Shown piece after piece: positions 23,975-36,500 of a stretch of 64,000 nt of DNA (position 1 is its first letter; the number at the start of each line of letters is the position of its first letter). Source of the DNA: Punica granatum (lineage: Eukaryota; Streptophyta; Magnoliopsida; Myrtales; Lythraceae); the NCBI RefSeq assembly GCF_007655135.1, contig NC_045133.1, forward strand, positions 19,999,845-20,063,844, written 5' to 3'. The notes under the pieces are model-generated. The model was not told where the DNA came from, searched no databases, and saw only the letters and a program-made list of their open reading frames with translations. Position numbers and translations under genes: made by a program.

Positions 23975-25373
23975 AACCTTCATGCCATACTTTGATGCTA
24001 TAATCATGCTTGATGGTTTTATAGTATCATGCGATTAAGGTTTGCGATTTACCTGTCAATTAAGGTTGATTTAATTTTATTCTTGCAATTAGGGTTTCGA
24101 TCATTGCAGTTATTGTTTGTTTTATGTGGTTAATGTGAATTTAGCCTTAATCGGGCCAGATTAGGGTTAATTAAATTTAATTGGGTCGGAATTAAGGGCT
24201 TTTGATTTTTGAGGGCTTCCGGTGGCTGCGGCCAGTCTTTGTGCGGCCGAAGGAGGCGGCAAATGGACATGACTGGCCACAAAATCGATGGAGGCCGTGG
24301 TTCCAACTGTGGCTCGATGCGGGCGGAGGGAACGGAACCCAAGATCAGAACCATTCCTGACCCGCAACCTCGTTTAGTGGCCTGCCATCGACGCCACAGT
24401 CGAGGCGATGCAGTTGCGGCCAAGCGAGGGTCGCGGGTCACGCCTTAGAGATCTTGGGCCCTCGGTTGCAGCCGTTGGTGAGTCGGGCTAGTGGCTCGGA
24501 CTCACGCACCGCGACTTCCAGTAACTGATTCCAGTCGCGGCTGGTCTCCTGACCTCTGTCCATCCCGGTCTGTGTCCTCCCAAACTGTCCCCGCTCATTC
24601 CTCGATTTCTGCTCCATCCGAATCGAACCTAAGCCTCATCGATCACGGATGCGTAGTGGGGCAGTCGCCGCCGCCACGGATGGGACGCCGCGATCGATGG
24701 AGGTTTGCAGGGGCTAGGGTTTCGGCGCTAGGGTTTCTCGGGAACAAAGGGAAGAAGTTGGGTGAAGAAGGTGACCCCGGACCCGACCCAATTAGATGTG
24801 GTCTCGACCGGCCCGAGTCTAAAGTCTGCCCGCTCCAATTCGGGCCTGATCCTGGTCCGACCCACTTCGGTCTTCTGGGCTGGGCTTGGCCTGAAGCCCA
24901 TTAAGATTAAAAGATTCAGCCCAGTTGACTCAGTTTGACCGGTTCAATAACTAGTTTGACTAGCAGATCCTGGTTTGATCGGTTCTGACTGGTTCAATTA
25001 TTTTCTGATCGGTCTGATGCTATGTAGTGTGGTTTTAAGGATATAGGAGTAGCCAAAGCACCCTATATAAGACAAATCATGTATAGTTAAACTACAATAT
25101 GGTTATTAGCATCAAATTGTTATCGAGTCGTGAAATTAATCGCTTTGTCCCAAAGGATAGTTATTAGTCTGGGGACTTAGATTAGTCTGAGAAGGTAAAT
25201 TTTGGTATTATGGTGAGATTGTTCTATGCCCAAAGGATTAAGGAATAGTTTTATCGCAATTATCAAATTTGCTTATCTCACTAGTAAATTCATGCATTTT
25301 TTGAGCCCTATCCCCAAAGAGAGGAGGAATTTACTATATATGGTTATTTCTTATTTTGCATAGCACTTAATTA
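23975..25373 (+). other. long leader of the copia element with a GC-rich block
   Basis: About 1.4 kb lies between the primer site and gag. The block 24190-24900 is far more GC-rich than the rest of the window and is open for 137 codons (24491-24904), with no recognised domain. The last part ends in a TTGATTTTTGCAG stretch right at the gag start. The GC-rich block could be leader native to the family or captured host DNA. Confidence 0.5.
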
Positions 25374-26036
25374 ATGTCCTTGATTTTTGCAGCACTTCCT
25401 CAATCTGTTCTTGAAAATATTGCTTATGTTTCTATACTTGATGGACAAAATTTTTCTGACTGGGAGGAGTCGGTTCTTTTCACTCTAGGGTACATGGGCC
25501 TAGACTATGTGCTCCGTGAGGAGGTGCCACCTGCTTCCACGGATACAGATGCGCCTGAGGTCAAAAAGAAGTATGAGTGGTGGGAGAAATCCAACCGCTT
25601 AAGCCTCATGCTCATGAAATCCCTTGTAAGTAAAAGCATACCGGGAGCTGTTGGTGAGGTGTCTAGAGCTAAGGATTTTCTAAAGGCAATTAAAGAACAA
25701 TTTGCCAAATCAGATAAGGCCTTGACAAGTACCCTGATGAAGAGACTGACTAGCAAGATCTTCGACAGTTCAAATGGTGTGCGTGCACACATTACGGAAA
25801 TGAGAGACTTGACAGCTCAACTCAAGACACTGAAGGTTGATATCTCTAAGCCATTCTTGGTTCACTTCATTTTCAACTCCTTACCAGCTGAGTATGGACC
25901 TTTCAAGATCTCCTACAACACACATAAAGAAGAGTGGTCCATTATAAAACTTTTGACCATGTGTGTTCAAGAGGAGGAGATGATGAAGCAGGACAAGCCT
26001 GAAGTTGCCCATCTGGCTACCCCGTCCAAAGAGTAA
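25374..26036 (+). pseudogene. copia gag (capsid) region
   Basis: The frame from ATG 25374 encodes 220 residues of a copia gag of the UBN2 type: DGQNFSDWEESVLFTLGYMG near the start, then RLTSKIFDSSNGVRAHI and SLPAEYGPFKISYNT. It ends early in a TAA at about 26034 because of a small indel. The zinc knuckle that should follow lies in the next frame. Gag would package element RNA in cytoplasmic particles. Confidence 0.9.
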
Positions 26037-29000
26037 GGGCAAGAAGGATCATGGGAAGAGGCAGTATAAGGCACCATCCAAGACGAATGGCAGTAAGTTA
26101 AAGTGTTTCTTCTGCAGGAAGGATGGACATGTGAAGAAAGATTGCCCCAAATATAAAAAGTGGCTTGAAAAGAGAGGTATCTCAATTTCTTTAGTATGTC
26201 ATGAATCATTTTTTGTCGAAACTCCTAAGAATACATGGTGGATTGACTCCGGTTCTTCAATCCATATTGTGAATACCATGCAGGGCTTTCTCAACCTAAG
26301 GAATCCGACGGAAAGTGAGAGGTTCGTCTACTCAGAGAATAAGAGACGCTCTCAAGTCGTTGGAGTTGGGACATTTAGGATAATTCTGTCTTCGGGATAT
26401 GCTTTAGATTTGAATAATGTCTTTTACATTCTAGACTTTTCTAGAAATTTGATTTCTATTTCCAGACTGGTTGTATTTGACTACAAGTTTTTATTTGAGA
26501 ATAAATTGATAATTTTTAGAAATGATTCTGAAATTGGTAGTGGTACCATGATTGATAATCTCTTTAAAGTTTATTTACATCCCGACTTTGAGCAAAATTA
26601 TTTATATTTGCATGCGACTACTGGTATTAAGAGAAATCATGTGGATGAAAATTCCTCTATACTTTGGCATAAGAGGTTGGGACATATCTCTTTAGAGAGG
26701 ATTAAGAGATTGGTAAAGGAAGGAGACCTAAAGACTCTGGACGATACCGATTTTAAGACTTGTGCGGACTGCATAAAGGGAAAGCAGACCAACAAGACAT
26801 CCAAGGGTTCTCGAAGGAGTTCTGAGCTTCTCGAAATAATACATACTAATATCTGTGGTCCATTTCCTACTTCCTGTTTTAATGGTCAGAGATATTTTAT
26901 CTCCTTCATTGATGACCATTCTAGATATATGTATCTCTATCTTCTAAATGAAAAGGCGGAAGCTCTTGATGCTTTCAAATCATTTAAGGCAGAAGTAGAT
27001 AAACAGAAAGACAAGAAAATCAAGATCGTTAGATCAGATAGGGGTGGGGAGTAATACGGATGGTACACGGAGAATGAACAAATGAGTGGTCCATTTGCAA
27101 AATTCCTCGAAAATGAAGGTATAGTTTCTCAATACACAATGCCTGGCATACCACAACAAAATGGTGTTGCTGAAATGAGGAATAGATCGCTTATGGATAT
27201 GGTAAGAAGCATGATTGCCCATTCTGAGTTGCCACTGTCATTATGGAGTGAAGCTTTAAAGACCGCTATGTATATATTGAATAGGGTTCCTACCAAGGCA
27301 GTACCTAAAACACCTTTTGAGATATGGTGTGGTTGGAAACCTAATATGAATCATTTACACGTATGGGATTGTCCTGCTGAAGTAAAGGTGTATAATCCTT
27401 ACATAAAGAAATTAGACGCAAGGACCATTAGCGGTTTTTTCATTGGCTACTCCATAAATTCGAAGGGTTTTAGGTTCTATTGCCCTTCATACAGTCCTCG
27501 AATTGTCGAATCAAATAATGCAAGGTTTCTTGAGTTTGAAGAAGCTCGAGAAGGTGTTTCGGTACCTACAATACCTTTGGTTGCATTAAGGCATAATCGA
27601 TCGGTCGATCATAGAGAGCAATCAAATCAGGAACAAACTGCTCCTGCTGAAGTTATGGTTCAACCAAAAGAGCGAACTAGTTCTATTCAGAGCACTGAAC
27701 GAGTTGATTTAAGGAGATCATCAAGAACTAGGAGACCTGCTATTTCTGATGACTATCTTGTATACCTTGTGGAGTCCGACTTTGATGTTGGACCTAAGGA
27801 AGACCCCACAATGTTTTCACAGGCCATGAATGAGGATAACTCCTCATTTTGGTTAGATGCCATGAAAGATGAGTTAGATTCTATAGCTAAGAATGAAGTC
27901 TGGGATCTTGTCGAATTATCAGAAGGGGCGGTAGCAATTGGTTGCAAATGGGTGTATAAAACCAAAAGAGATGCTTCTGGTAATGTCGAACGATATAAGG
28001 CTAGACTTGTCGCCAAGGGTTTTACTCAAAAGGAAGGTATAGATTACCACAAGACCTTCACTCCGGTTTCTAAAAAGAACTTGCTCAGGATAATTATGGC
28101 ATTGGTAGCTCATATGAACTTAGAGTTACACCAGATGAATGTGAAAACGGCTTTTCTTAATGGGGATCTTGATGAGGAGGTGTACATAAAACAACATGAA
28201 GGGTTTAATGATGATAGTCATAAAGTGTGCAGGTTAAAGAAATCTATATATAGACTAAAACAAGCATCCCGCCAATGGTATCTAAAGTTTCACAAGGTCA
28301 TCACTTCGTTCGGATTTTCTGAGAACTTTGTTGATCAATGTATATACCTTAAGGTCAGTGGGAGCAAGTTTATTTTCTTAGTCCTATATGTAGATGACAT
28401 ACTCCTTGCAAGCAGTGACTTAGGTCTGCCGAAAGAGACTAAGTAGTTTCTCTCTGCTAATTTTGAAATGAATGATATAGGTGAAGCCTCTTATGTCATT
28501 GGCATATAGATTCACAGAGACAGGAAACAAATAACTTTAGGACTGTCTCAGAAAGCTTACATTGAAAAGATATTGCAGAAATTTGATATGAAAGACTGTC
28601 GACCCTCTCCAACCCCTGTAATCGAAGGGGATAAATTCAATAATGACCAGTCACCTAAGGATGAGTTGGAACTTGAGCAGATGAAGAACATCCTATATGC
28701 ATCCGCAGTTGGGAGTTTAATGTATGCTCAGGTCTGCACGAGACCTGACATATGTCTGGCAGTTGGATTGTTGGGATGATGCCAAAGTAATCTTGGGATC
28801 CAACATTGGGTTGCTGCAAAGAAAGTGATGAAGTATCTTCAGGGAACCAAGGACTACTGATTGACCTACAGGCATATTGACCATTTGAAGGTGGTTGGTT
28901 ATTCGGATGCAGACTTTGCCGGATGTGTAGATTCCAAAAATCTACTTTAGGATATGTGTTTTTTCTTGCTGGAGGAGCCATTTCCTGGAGGAGTATTAAG

Positions 29001-29325
29001 CAATCTATGGTGGCTACATCTATTATGGAGGCATAGTTTATTGCGTGCTATGAAGCCACGACACATGCACTATGGTTGAAGAATTTCATAAGTGGTCTTC
29101 AAGTTGTCGATACCATACAGAGACCAATCCAGATCTATTGTGATAACACAACTGCAGTGTTCTTCTCTAAGAATAACAAAAGTGGCAGCAGATTTAAGCA
29201 TATCGATATCAAGTACCTCAGTGTGAGGGAGTATATCAAGAAAGGCGTGGTGATTATTGAACACAACAGTACTGACGCCATGATTGCGGATCCAATGACT
29301 AAAGGTAGTTCATTGGTCATGTTGG
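26005..29325 (+). pseudogene. copia pol: protease, integrase, RT, RNase H (decayed)
   Basis: Domains in order are the zinc knuckle CFFCRKDGHVKKDC (about 26103), protease WWIDSGSS (26240), the GAG-pre-integrase LWHKRLGH (26664), integrase core (FIDDHSRYMY and later IPQQNGVAE), and reverse transcriptase with YVDDILLA (about 28387-28410). RNase H follows, with YSDADFAG (28900) and IYCDNTTAV (29134). Stops fall at 27052 (inside integrase), 28444 and 28507, with more stops and frame changes from 28777 to 29060. The protein cannot be made whole. Length and order are normal for copia. Confidence 0.95.
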
Positions 29326-29663
29326 ATGTATGGGCCTATATGCAATGTAGTTTTTTTTGATATTTTTGGACAATTATGTATTACTTTTGTTATTTTAGAG
29401 AATAAAGTTAAATTATATTTCCCATCAGTTGCGCAAATAAAGTTTTTGAATTCATTGGGATATAAAGTAGGACTCATGTAACTTATTTTTAAGTTACATT
29501 TTTTTCCTAAAGTGCTTATTTTGGGAGTGTTGTGCATCGTGACACATGGATGGGAAGTACTCTCTTACCAGGTATCATCGTCATGGTTCGTGTGTAGCAT
29601 TCTCAGGATAAGTGGGAGGTTTCCACAGCTCGAGGAATATCAAGTTTGGCCAAATAAAATTTA

Positions 29664-30608
29664 GGATAAATTGCACTAGTGGTCCAAAATGTTTTACAAA
29701 TGTTTCATGATGGTCCAAAAAGTTTTTTTCTCTACATGATGGTACAAAATGTTTCAAAGTTGTTTCATGATGGTACAAACTGTCAACTCGAGCTTGACGC
29801 CGTCAAATCGACTTTGACGTGGCTACTACGTGTCACCCCCTTGCTGACGTGGCTGAAAAAATTTTAAATAATTCTAAAAATTTTAAAATTTTAAAACTTT
29901 TAAAAATAATTTTAAACTTTTAATTTAAAAAAAATAAATAAAAAAAAAAAATAGGAAAATATAAAAATTTTAATATTAAAATTTAAAAATAAAAAAAATT
30001 TTAAAAAAAAAATTTTAAAAAATTTAAAAAAAAAAAGTTTAAAATTTTTTAAAAATAATTTTAAAATTTTCAAAATTTTAAAATAATTTTTTTAATTTTT
30101 TCTAAATTTTTACTCTTTTTTGTTTTTTTATTTTTTAAAAATATTTTAAAATTTTTAAAAATAATTTTAAAATTTTCAAAATTTTAAAATAATTTTTTAA
30201 TTTTTTTCTAAATTTTTACTCTTTTTTGTATTTTTTATTTTTTTAAAATATTTTAAAATTTTAAAAAATAATTTTAAAATTTTCAAAATTTTAAAATATT
30301 TTTTATTTTTTAAAAAAATTTTTACTCTTTTTTTTATATTTTTTAATTATTTTTTGTATTTTTTTGGACTTTTTAAATTTTTATTTTGTCTTAAATGACA
30401 TGGTTCACTATGATTGGTTCCACGTAACAAAAGTGACACATATGACGCGCCACCTCAGCAAAATATTAACGGCGTCAAGCTCGAGTTGACGGTTTGTACC
30501 ATCATGAAACAATTTTGAAACATTTTGTACCATCATGTAGCGAAAAAAACTTTTTGGACCATCATGAAACATTTGTAAAACATTTTGGACCATCGATGCA
30601 ATTTAACC
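29664..30608. mobile_element. Mutator-like foldback element nested in copia
   Basis: A 945-bp element begins GGATAAATTGCA and ends TGCAATTTAACC. Its inverted arms are about 180-200 bp (for example GTTTCATGATGGTCC near 29702 against GGACCATCATGAAAC near 30557). It is flanked by the 9-bp repeat TAAAATTTA (29655-29663 and 30609-30617), the size used by Mutator-like transposases. The centre (29850-30390) is almost pure A/T. It has no coding capacity. Confidence 0.88.
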
Positions 30609-30644
30609 TAAAATTTATCACTCATAAATACGTGTCATGTGGCC

Positions 30645-30655
30645 AAGTGGGAGAA
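30645..30655 (+). promoter_or_regulatory. polypurine tract of the copia element
   Basis: AAGTGGGAGAA directly abuts the 3' LTR start (TGTAATAATAA), as expected for the primer of plus-strand synthesis. Confidence 0.8.
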
Positions 30656-31029
30656 TGTAATAATAAATTATGTATTTACATAATTAATGAGATAATATCT
30701 CTATTAGGTGGCCCTCATATCACACAATATATTTGGTTATTTGAGTGAGATATTCCATATCTTGTGAATTACCGTTAATATCCTTTTGATGGGAGGATAT
30801 ATAAGGAAACAATATTCTGAGGGGTCCTTAACTCCGCATAATTTAAAGGGCCTATGTCTCCATCTAGACGTCCCATACGAAGATGTTAGGATTTAGAAGA
30901 AACTCTTAATCTTATTTGTAGGTCTATTGTGTGACGAGTAGAAAATCATCGACGTCATCAAAGCGATGGTTGAAAGTCATTTTATTCCGCTGCATAATTT
31001 ATTGCTATTAGATTAAAATTTATCTTACA
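30656..31029 (+). repeat. 3' LTR of the copia element
   Basis: A 374-bp LTR, TGTAATAATAA to ATCTTACA, fuller than the 5' copy. It is followed by the target repeat TAGGG. Confidence 0.9.
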
Positions 31030-32199
31030 TAGGGTGCTTTTCATGGTCAAAAAAGAAAACTAGAATAACGGTAACAGCCTGAAATCCTGTCGTCTAAGCT
31101 CTGCGAATTGTCTCGACCTATTCAACGAACACTGCATCTGAAATCGGCCGACGCCGTTTGAGACGCTTCCAAGAAAGACGTGGAAATGACCGACAACCAA
31201 CCAGAACAGAGCCTGTCGATTTCGTCACTTCCAATTAAACAACGATACAAGAGATGGCATACGATTAAGACTAACAAGCATAATAGGCCACTTCCATTGC
31301 ACAAAAATAAGAAGATTACCAGAGACTGAAGGTCGAGGGGAGGTTTGGGTAGATACATCGGTAGATGCGGAGAGAAGCAAGGTTTGAGGAGATGGTCCAA
31401 TAGAAGAAGAGGACGGAGGCAAGGATTGAGGAGCTATATATTCAAAACACAACCAATTAGCATACAAGAACAGAAAATTAGACAATCATCAGAATATTAC
31501 AAAAGCAGTCCGCATTATAAGATTCAACATGTAGAAAAACTTATGTTTTCAAGAAATCTGATGTTTACCGGAAGTTGAAGACGGAGGTGAAATTTAAGGA
31601 ACTGCTCCAGTCTAAACGGTTGGAAGCGAGGTTAGATGGTCTCGTCTTGTCAAAAAGGATGAAGTAGTCGGAACCGCAACAAGAGGGGTCGGAGGACCGC
31701 GAGATGAGGGCACATGAAGTACATTTGAAGGAGGAACCTCCGACATTGAAAGGTTCACATGAACAAACGAGGAACCTGTAGTTGACGATGCTTCCGCCGT
31801 TGTCGGGAGAAATCCGAGAAATGGCGGAGATGCAGCTGCGTACCCCTCACGATGAGCATGCTCCTACATTGATGAACGCGACACTGCAATCATTCGAATC
31901 AAAGTATAACAGAGGAAAATAACGTTAGATTCAATTGGACGTAAAACGTACAAAATGGAGAAAGGTGGGGATTCTTACCCAGCCACAGACTGCTGCGAAT
32001 ATGAAGAGAAGAATGAAGAACATGAGCTGCATCTGAGAGTTATCCAACCGACCGGAGTGATAGGCATCCACAGTAGGCTGTATAATTCACATGAGGACAC
32101 CGGTAGCAAAGCTCTGAGTGGAATGAAGGATGCCATGATCGGTCCAATGGCGACTTATCACAACAAAAGCAGTCTAGGCTGACAAGACGATCGCAAATG

Positions 32200-33508
32200 C
32201 CGCACTATTCGCACCATTAAACATTAGAATTTGACATTAAAAATTAGCACTACAAATGACATTAGAATTTGACATTAAAAATTAGCACTACAAATGACAT
32301 TAGAAATTGGAGGCGCTCACCGCAACTGCATTAGACATTAGAAATGCAAACTCATTAGACATTAGAAATAGGAGCAAGAATTTCCACAAACACATCCGAT
32401 GTTTCCTATAACCTCTACTCTGTTGTTCTTGCCCTTTTCCTCATGGAAAAGCATTAGACATTAGAATTTAAACATTAAAAATTAGGACTAGAAATGACAA
32501 TAGAAATTGGAGGCATTAGACATTGAAAATTAGAAACTACAAGAGGCATTAGACATTAGAAATTAGACATTAAAAATTAGGACTGGAAATGACATTGGAA
32601 ATTGGAGGCGCACAACGTGAACGCATTAGACATTAGAAACTAGAAATTGGACTCATTAGGAGGAAGAATTTCCAAAAACGCATCTAATGTTTCCTCTAAC
32701 CTCTACTCTGATGTTTCTCGTCCTTTTCCTCATGGACATGCATTAGACATTAGATATTAGGCGGTAAAAATTAGGACTGGAACTAACATTAGAAATTGGA
32801 AGCATTAGACATTAAAAATTATAAACTAGAAGAGGCATTAGACATTAAAAATTAGGACTGGAAATGACACTAGAAATTGGAGGCATAAGACCTTAAAAAT
32901 TAAAAACTAGAAGAGGCACTAGACACTAGAAATTACACATTAAAAATTAGGACTGGAAATGACATTAGAAATTGGAGGCGCACACTGCGAACTCATTAGA
33001 CATTAGAAACAAGAAATTTGGACGCATTAGGAGCAAGAATTTCCACAAACGCATATGATGTTTCCTCTAACCTCTACTCTGATGTTTCTTGCCCTTTTTC
33101 CTTGTAGAAAGGCATTAGACATTAGCAATTAGACATTAAAAATTAGACATTAGAAATTAGACAGTAAAAATTAGGACGGGAAATGACATTAGAAATTGGA
33201 GGCATTAGACATTAAAAATTAGAAACTAGAAGAGGCATTAGACATTAGAAATTAGACATTAAAAATTAGGATTGGAAATGACACTAGAAATTGGAGGCAT
33301 TAGACAATAAAAATTAGAAACTACAAGCGGTATTAGACATTAAAAATCAAGATTGGAAATGACATTAGAAATTGGAGGCGCACGCATTAGACATTAGAAA
33401 TGCGAACGGATAAGGCAGTATAAATTGGAGAAGCACCCCACGAACGCATTAGACATTAGAAACTAGAAATTGGATGCGTTAGGAGCAAGAATTTCCACAA
33501 ATGTATCT
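32200..33508. repeat. degenerate tandem array containing gene 5' coding pieces
   Basis: The array is built of short units around GCATTAGACATTAGAAATTAG and GACTGGAAATGACATTAGAAATTGGAGG. At 32398, 32687 and 33057 it includes about 52 bases (from ATGTTTCCTCTAACCTC to CCCTTTTCCTCATG) that match codons about 10-26 of membrane-protein exon 1. The next copy, at 33509, runs on into member C itself. Spacings are 289, 370 and 452 bases, rising by about 81, which suggests gain of a sub-unit. It lies between the facing 5' ends of members B and C. Confidence 0.8.
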
Positions 33509-36500
33509 GATGTTTCCTCTAAACTCTACTATGATTTTTCTCACTCTTTTCCTCATTAAAGTTCCTCATGTGGTAATCGGGTTTTCGATCTCCATTAATG
33601 TCTATGCCTTCGCGCTTGTCTTTCTACTCGGCATTCTTGTGCAGAAGCAGATGCTTCGCTATCTACTCGGAGAGCCATAGTCGGGTCATCTCAAGCTCCT
33701 CAGATTCATCCTAAAATACGGCGTCCCTGTTTGCTACGGGCTAACCATCGTGTTTAAAGGTGTGGAGAGTGCGGTGTCAGCTACCATCGTATCTGCCTGG
33801 ATTGCGTATGTTGTGATATGCCGCTACTAGATCGACTATGGCATCCTTGATGTGACTCAGTGCTTCGCAACTGAGGTCCTCATGTGGATTACTCAGTTTT
33901 CTATGGACACCTACTACTCCAGTCGATTCGATTTCTCTCGGACGCTTCTCGTGTTCTTCACTTTTATCGCTGTAATTGCTACGTTCTGTGGCTAGGTAAG
34001 AATCCCTAACTTTCTTCGATTTGCATGTTTTATTGCCAATCGAATCGAACCTTAATTTCCTCTGTTTTATTTTGAATCGAACGATTGAAATTTCATGTTC
34101 ATCAATGTAGGATGATGCTCGTCGTGAGGAGAACGGAGAGCCACCGCCTCCATTTCCCAATCTTCTCCCGACGATGGTGCAAGCTTCGTCGAGAGCGAGT
34201 TCCATGATTTCTTTTGTGAACCTACCAATGTTGCAGTTTTCTTCTCTAGATGTACTCCCCGTGCCATCGTTTCTCGGCCATCCAACTGTTCCGACCACTC
34301 CTGCTGAGGCTACGGTGCCAAATCCATCATCCGCTTTGACCGGGCCAATCCATCAATCCTCACCTCTATCCTCCATTTCGACGGGGGCAATTACTCAAAC
34401 CTCGCCTCCACCTTCAGCTTACGGTTAGATACTGATTTCCTGACAATTGAAGTTCTGATATTGAATCTTATGTTTCGGATTGTTTTTGGATTTTTCCGAA
34501 GATTGGCTAATTCCTGATTATGCTTGTATGTGAATTGGATTTGTTTTAACTGTATGCCAATTTCTGTTAATATTAGTTCTAATATCGATGATTAATTGGA
34601 TCACAATAACAAATAAGATTTCTTGCTACGAAAATAGTGGATAATTTGTTACGGATCTTGTCAAAATAAGTTCGTCGTAATAAGTATTTCGTGATAAAAT
34701 AACGTCTGGTCACAATATCTTATAACTTACAATGATAAACTTATTTTCGCGGTGAAAACGTTATATAATATGCGTTACAATATATGAAAATATGTATATA
34801 CATATATGTTAGTTATTATGAGAATACTTGATTTGTGACGCTCATACAATATTGAAGATATGTGTATAAATATAAATATATATGTATCTATATACATATT
34901 AAGTATGTGCATTATGAGACTTAATTAGTGTAATTTAACATTTTTATCACAATATACAAGTTAAACATGTATATACATGCATATTAAGTATGTATATACG
35001 TATATGTTAGTTATTATAAAAATACTTGGTTTTCGGCACGCACACAATATTAAAGATACGTGTATACATATAAATATATATATGTATCTACATATATATT
35101 AAGTATGTGCATTATGAGACTTTATTTAGTGTTATTTAACATTATTATTACAATATACTTTTATTTAGTGTATTATTATTATTATTATTATTATTATTTA
35201 TTTTGCTGTTGCGATTGTTATTTGGGACAAACGTAGTAGTTTTAATTGCAGGATAATAAAAATAGGAGCAAAACAATAATTTTAATAAACTTTATTAAAT
35301 TTAACATTCTACCAAATGGGATAATTACTAGGGATAAAATTGCTAGGGACATTCTACCAATTTCTTGTTATGCTTGTATGCTAAGTGGATGTGTTTTAAC
35401 TGTATTGTCCCTCAATCCTCGCCTCCATCCTCTGCTTCTATAGGATCGACTCCTCAAACCTTGCCTCCATCCTCCGCTTCAACCGAAGCAGCTCCCCAAA
35501 TCTCGCCTCCACCTTCAGCTTCCGGTAAGCTTCTGATATCTTGACAATGGAAGTTCTCTACATTAATGTTGAATCTTATGTTTTGGACTGTTTTTGGATT
35601 ATTGTGATGATTGGCTAATTGCCTGTTATGCTTGTCTGCTAATTGGATGTGTTTATGTATAGTCCCTCAATCCTCGCCTCCGTCCTCTGCTTCTATAGGA
35701 CCAGCTCCTCAAACCTTGCTTCCCTCCTGCGCTTCGAAGGAAGCAGCTACCCAAACCTCGCCTCCACCTTCAGCTTCTGGTAAACTTTTGATTTTTTGAC
35801 AACGGAAGTTCTCTAATTAATGATGAATCTTATGCTTCGGACTGTTTTTGGATTTTTTTGATGATTGGCCAATTCCCTGTTATGCTTGTATGTGAATTGG
35901 ATGTGTTTTAACCATATGTCAGTTTATGTTAATGCTGGTTCTGTTATCGATGATTAATTGGATGTGATGTATCCGACGGGCTTTGTTCGGGTTGGTTGCC
36001 GATCATTTCCACGTCTAACTTGGCAGGGCCTCAAGCAGCATAGGCCAAATGCAAATGCACAATCATTTCCACGTCTAACTTGGACGGGCCTCAAGCAGCG
36101 TCGGCCAAATGCAAATGCAGTTTCTGTTGAATAGCTCGAGACATCGTTGGAACCCTTAAAATGGGCAAAGCTGATATCCCAAATGTTAATCTCACATTTG
36201 CGAGAATAGACAATAGGATTTGAGGTCGGAGCCGTTATTCTAGTTTTCCTTTCTCTGACCTTGAAAATCACCCTAAACATCATTTTGGCAGAGGAAGAAT
36301 ATTGCTTTTAAGTCAGCTAGATTTTGATGTTTTGGGATTTTGGCCTTTAGAATTTTTTTTTCTTTTGAAACCGGTGTATCGATCCCTAACTTTGATGGCC
36401 CCGATATGTACATTGGTCTCTTTACTTTTGTTGCGACGATAAATTTGGGAAGAAAACGACAATTGAAGAGGAAACACCAGTGGTATAGACGAGTCATTTC

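Larger units (their letters stand above)
23685..31029 (+). mobile_element. full-length Ty1/copia retrotransposon (defective)
   Basis: Two LTRs (23685-23959 and 30656-31029) start TGTAA and end TTACA. They flank gag, zinc knuckle, protease, integrase, reverse transcriptase and RNase H in the copia order. TAGGG repeats at 23680-23684 and 31030-31034 mark the target duplication. Next to the 5' LTR lies TGATATCAGGGC, two mismatches from the initiator-Met tRNA site. AAGTGGGAGAA precedes the 3' LTR. Frameshifts and stops make it non-autonomous. It inserted into the tail of membrane-protein member B. A foldback element (29664-30608) is nested in its 3' part. Confidence 0.95.
23625..32190 (-). pseudogene. 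membrane-protein family, member B (inverted, split by copia)
   Basis: This is a minus-strand copy of the family. Exon 1 is only a 3' part (about 32190-31980), with stops against member D, ending at the conserved donor GTAAGAATC. Exon 2 (31863-31569) starts after AATGTAG like members C and D. Exon 3 (31433-31320) is the Pro/Ser module (PQTLLLSAS, TQTSPRPSVS). The 3' noncoding part resumes at 31035-31080 and, beyond the retrotransposon, at 23684-23625. There the reverse of the member C tail (AAGATGATGTTTAGGG) can be followed across the insertion site. Its 5' end faces the 5' end of member C across the tandem array at 32200-33508. Confidence 0.7.

Noticed and set aside
24491..24904. independent gene in the GC-rich copia leader
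   Set aside because: No domain, no splice signals and no promoter. It lies within the bounded retrotransposon, so it is described as part of the leader.
27753..28113. minus-strand frames inside copia pol
   Set aside because: These are shadows of the well-supported plus-strand integrase and reverse transcriptase region.
32200..33508. CRISPR-like array
   Set aside because: The units are variable, adjoining and AT-rich without unique spacers, and the organism is a plant. It is a degenerate minisatellite.
33777..34298. 173-codon minus-strand frame across member C
   Set aside because: It is antisense to exon 1 and exon 2 of the membrane-protein gene. A matching antisense frame at 31955-32182 reflects the inverted copy, not a real gene.
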